64,000 bases of DNA from Lysinibacillus macroides (lineage in GTDB: Bacteria > Bacillota > Bacilli > Bacillales_A > Planococcaceae). Both the position numbers and the translations under genes were made by a program. The stretch's first letter is position 1. Every line of letters starts with the position of its first letter. Location: positions 880,569 through 944,568 of the forward strand of contig NZ_LGCI01000005.1 in NCBI RefSeq assembly GCF_001281525.1. Reading direction: 5' to 3'. Positions 63,867 to 64,000 of the stretch are shown here, piece after piece. The notes beneath the pieces are model-generated. The model made no database searches. It was not told the DNA's origin and saw only the letters and a program-made list of their open reading frames with translations.

Positions 63867-64000
63867 GTGGCAAAGAAGAAAAGTGTTTATTATGGTATTT
63901 GGGGTCCAGCGTTCAAGGGAGTTGTCGACTCTCACAAAGAATTTAAAGCCTATGTTACTGGGAAGAAAGGGATGTACGGTAAGAAGTTTACATTAGAGCA
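63867..64000 (+). CDS. N-terminal part of a viroplasmin/RNase H-like protein (3' end outside window)
   Basis: A GTG (or an unresolved nearby start) opens AKKKSVYYGIWGPAFKGVVD, then HKEFKAYVTGKKGMYGKKFT, which runs off the window end. The spacing of aromatic and Gly residues resembles the small viroplasmin-like domain that precedes some bacterial RNase H1 proteins, but the match is loose. Ribosome binding site is weak. A longer frame in this area (63757-63996) is in a different phase and less protein-like. Confidence 0.4.
   Translation, partial: MAKKKSVYYGIWGPAFKGVVDSHKEFKAYVTGKKGMYGKKFTLE

Noticed and set aside
63757..63996. 79-codon frame at the right edge
   Set aside because: Composition and lack of motifs suggest a shadow; the frame beginning at 63867 reads more like a real protein.

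Overview
The window is AT-rich, low-GC Gram-positive chromosome. Gene order (cheR-aroC-aroB-aroH-hisC-tyrA-aroA-ypiA-ypiB-ypiF-qcrABC-ypjA and ypjD-dapB-mgsA-bshA-cca-birA-panBCD-dinG) follows Bacillus subtilis. Bacillithiol synthesis, an S-layer-homology (SLH) surface nucleotidase and protein similarity point to Lysinibacillus or a close Planococcaceae/Bacillaceae relative. This is an inference from gene order and recalled protein families, not a database result.

Region 1 (1-12.7 kb) is an accessory island. It starts inside a transposase and holds orphan genes. One of these groups is a three-gene cassette (3407-6097) ending in a TIR-domain protein, a good candidate for an uncharacterised anti-phage system. 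The island also holds a complete IS66-family element with 8-bp target duplications, a decayed serine recombinase, a frameshifted small gene and two further orphan proteins. It ends at a 43-codon 3' fragment of ndk, which in B. subtilis lies just upstream of cheR, so the island has probably entered or rearranged the ndk locus.

Region 2 (12.9-16.6 kb) is a fatty-acid/acyl-CoA operon: thiolase, short-chain dehydrogenase, acyl-CoA ligase. Region 3 (16.7-37.3 kb) is conserved housekeeping backbone: chemotaxis methyltransferase, shikimate/aromatic pathway with HisC and TyrA (the trp genes found here in B. subtilis are absent), the menaquinol:cytochrome c reductase operon, lysine synthesis, methylglyoxal synthase, bacillithiol glycosyltransferase (bshB1 missing), CCA-adding enzyme and BirA. 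Region 4 (37.4-48.5 kb) interleaves accessory genes with panBCD and dinG: a PadR-DUF1700-DUF4097 envelope-stress-like operon with a clear promoter/operator, a structured panB leader, a 256-bp palindromic repeat, a secreted metzincin-like protease pair and an SLH-anchored 5'-nucleotidase.

Region 5 (48.5-64 kb) is more variable: an IS3-family remnant, a decayed PEP-mutase-like gene, a three-gene Ada alkylation-repair operon, and a reductive pyrimidine (or hydantoin) degradation cluster with its own PucR regulator and NCS1 permease. It closes with PgeF, a probable membrane terpene cyclase, a LysM-CAP secreted protein and a partial gene at the edge. The pyrimidine route would yield beta-alanine, which PanC in the same window uses, so two beta-alanine sources (PanD and uracil catabolism) lie within about 20 kb.

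No tRNA, rRNA or CRISPR array was seen.
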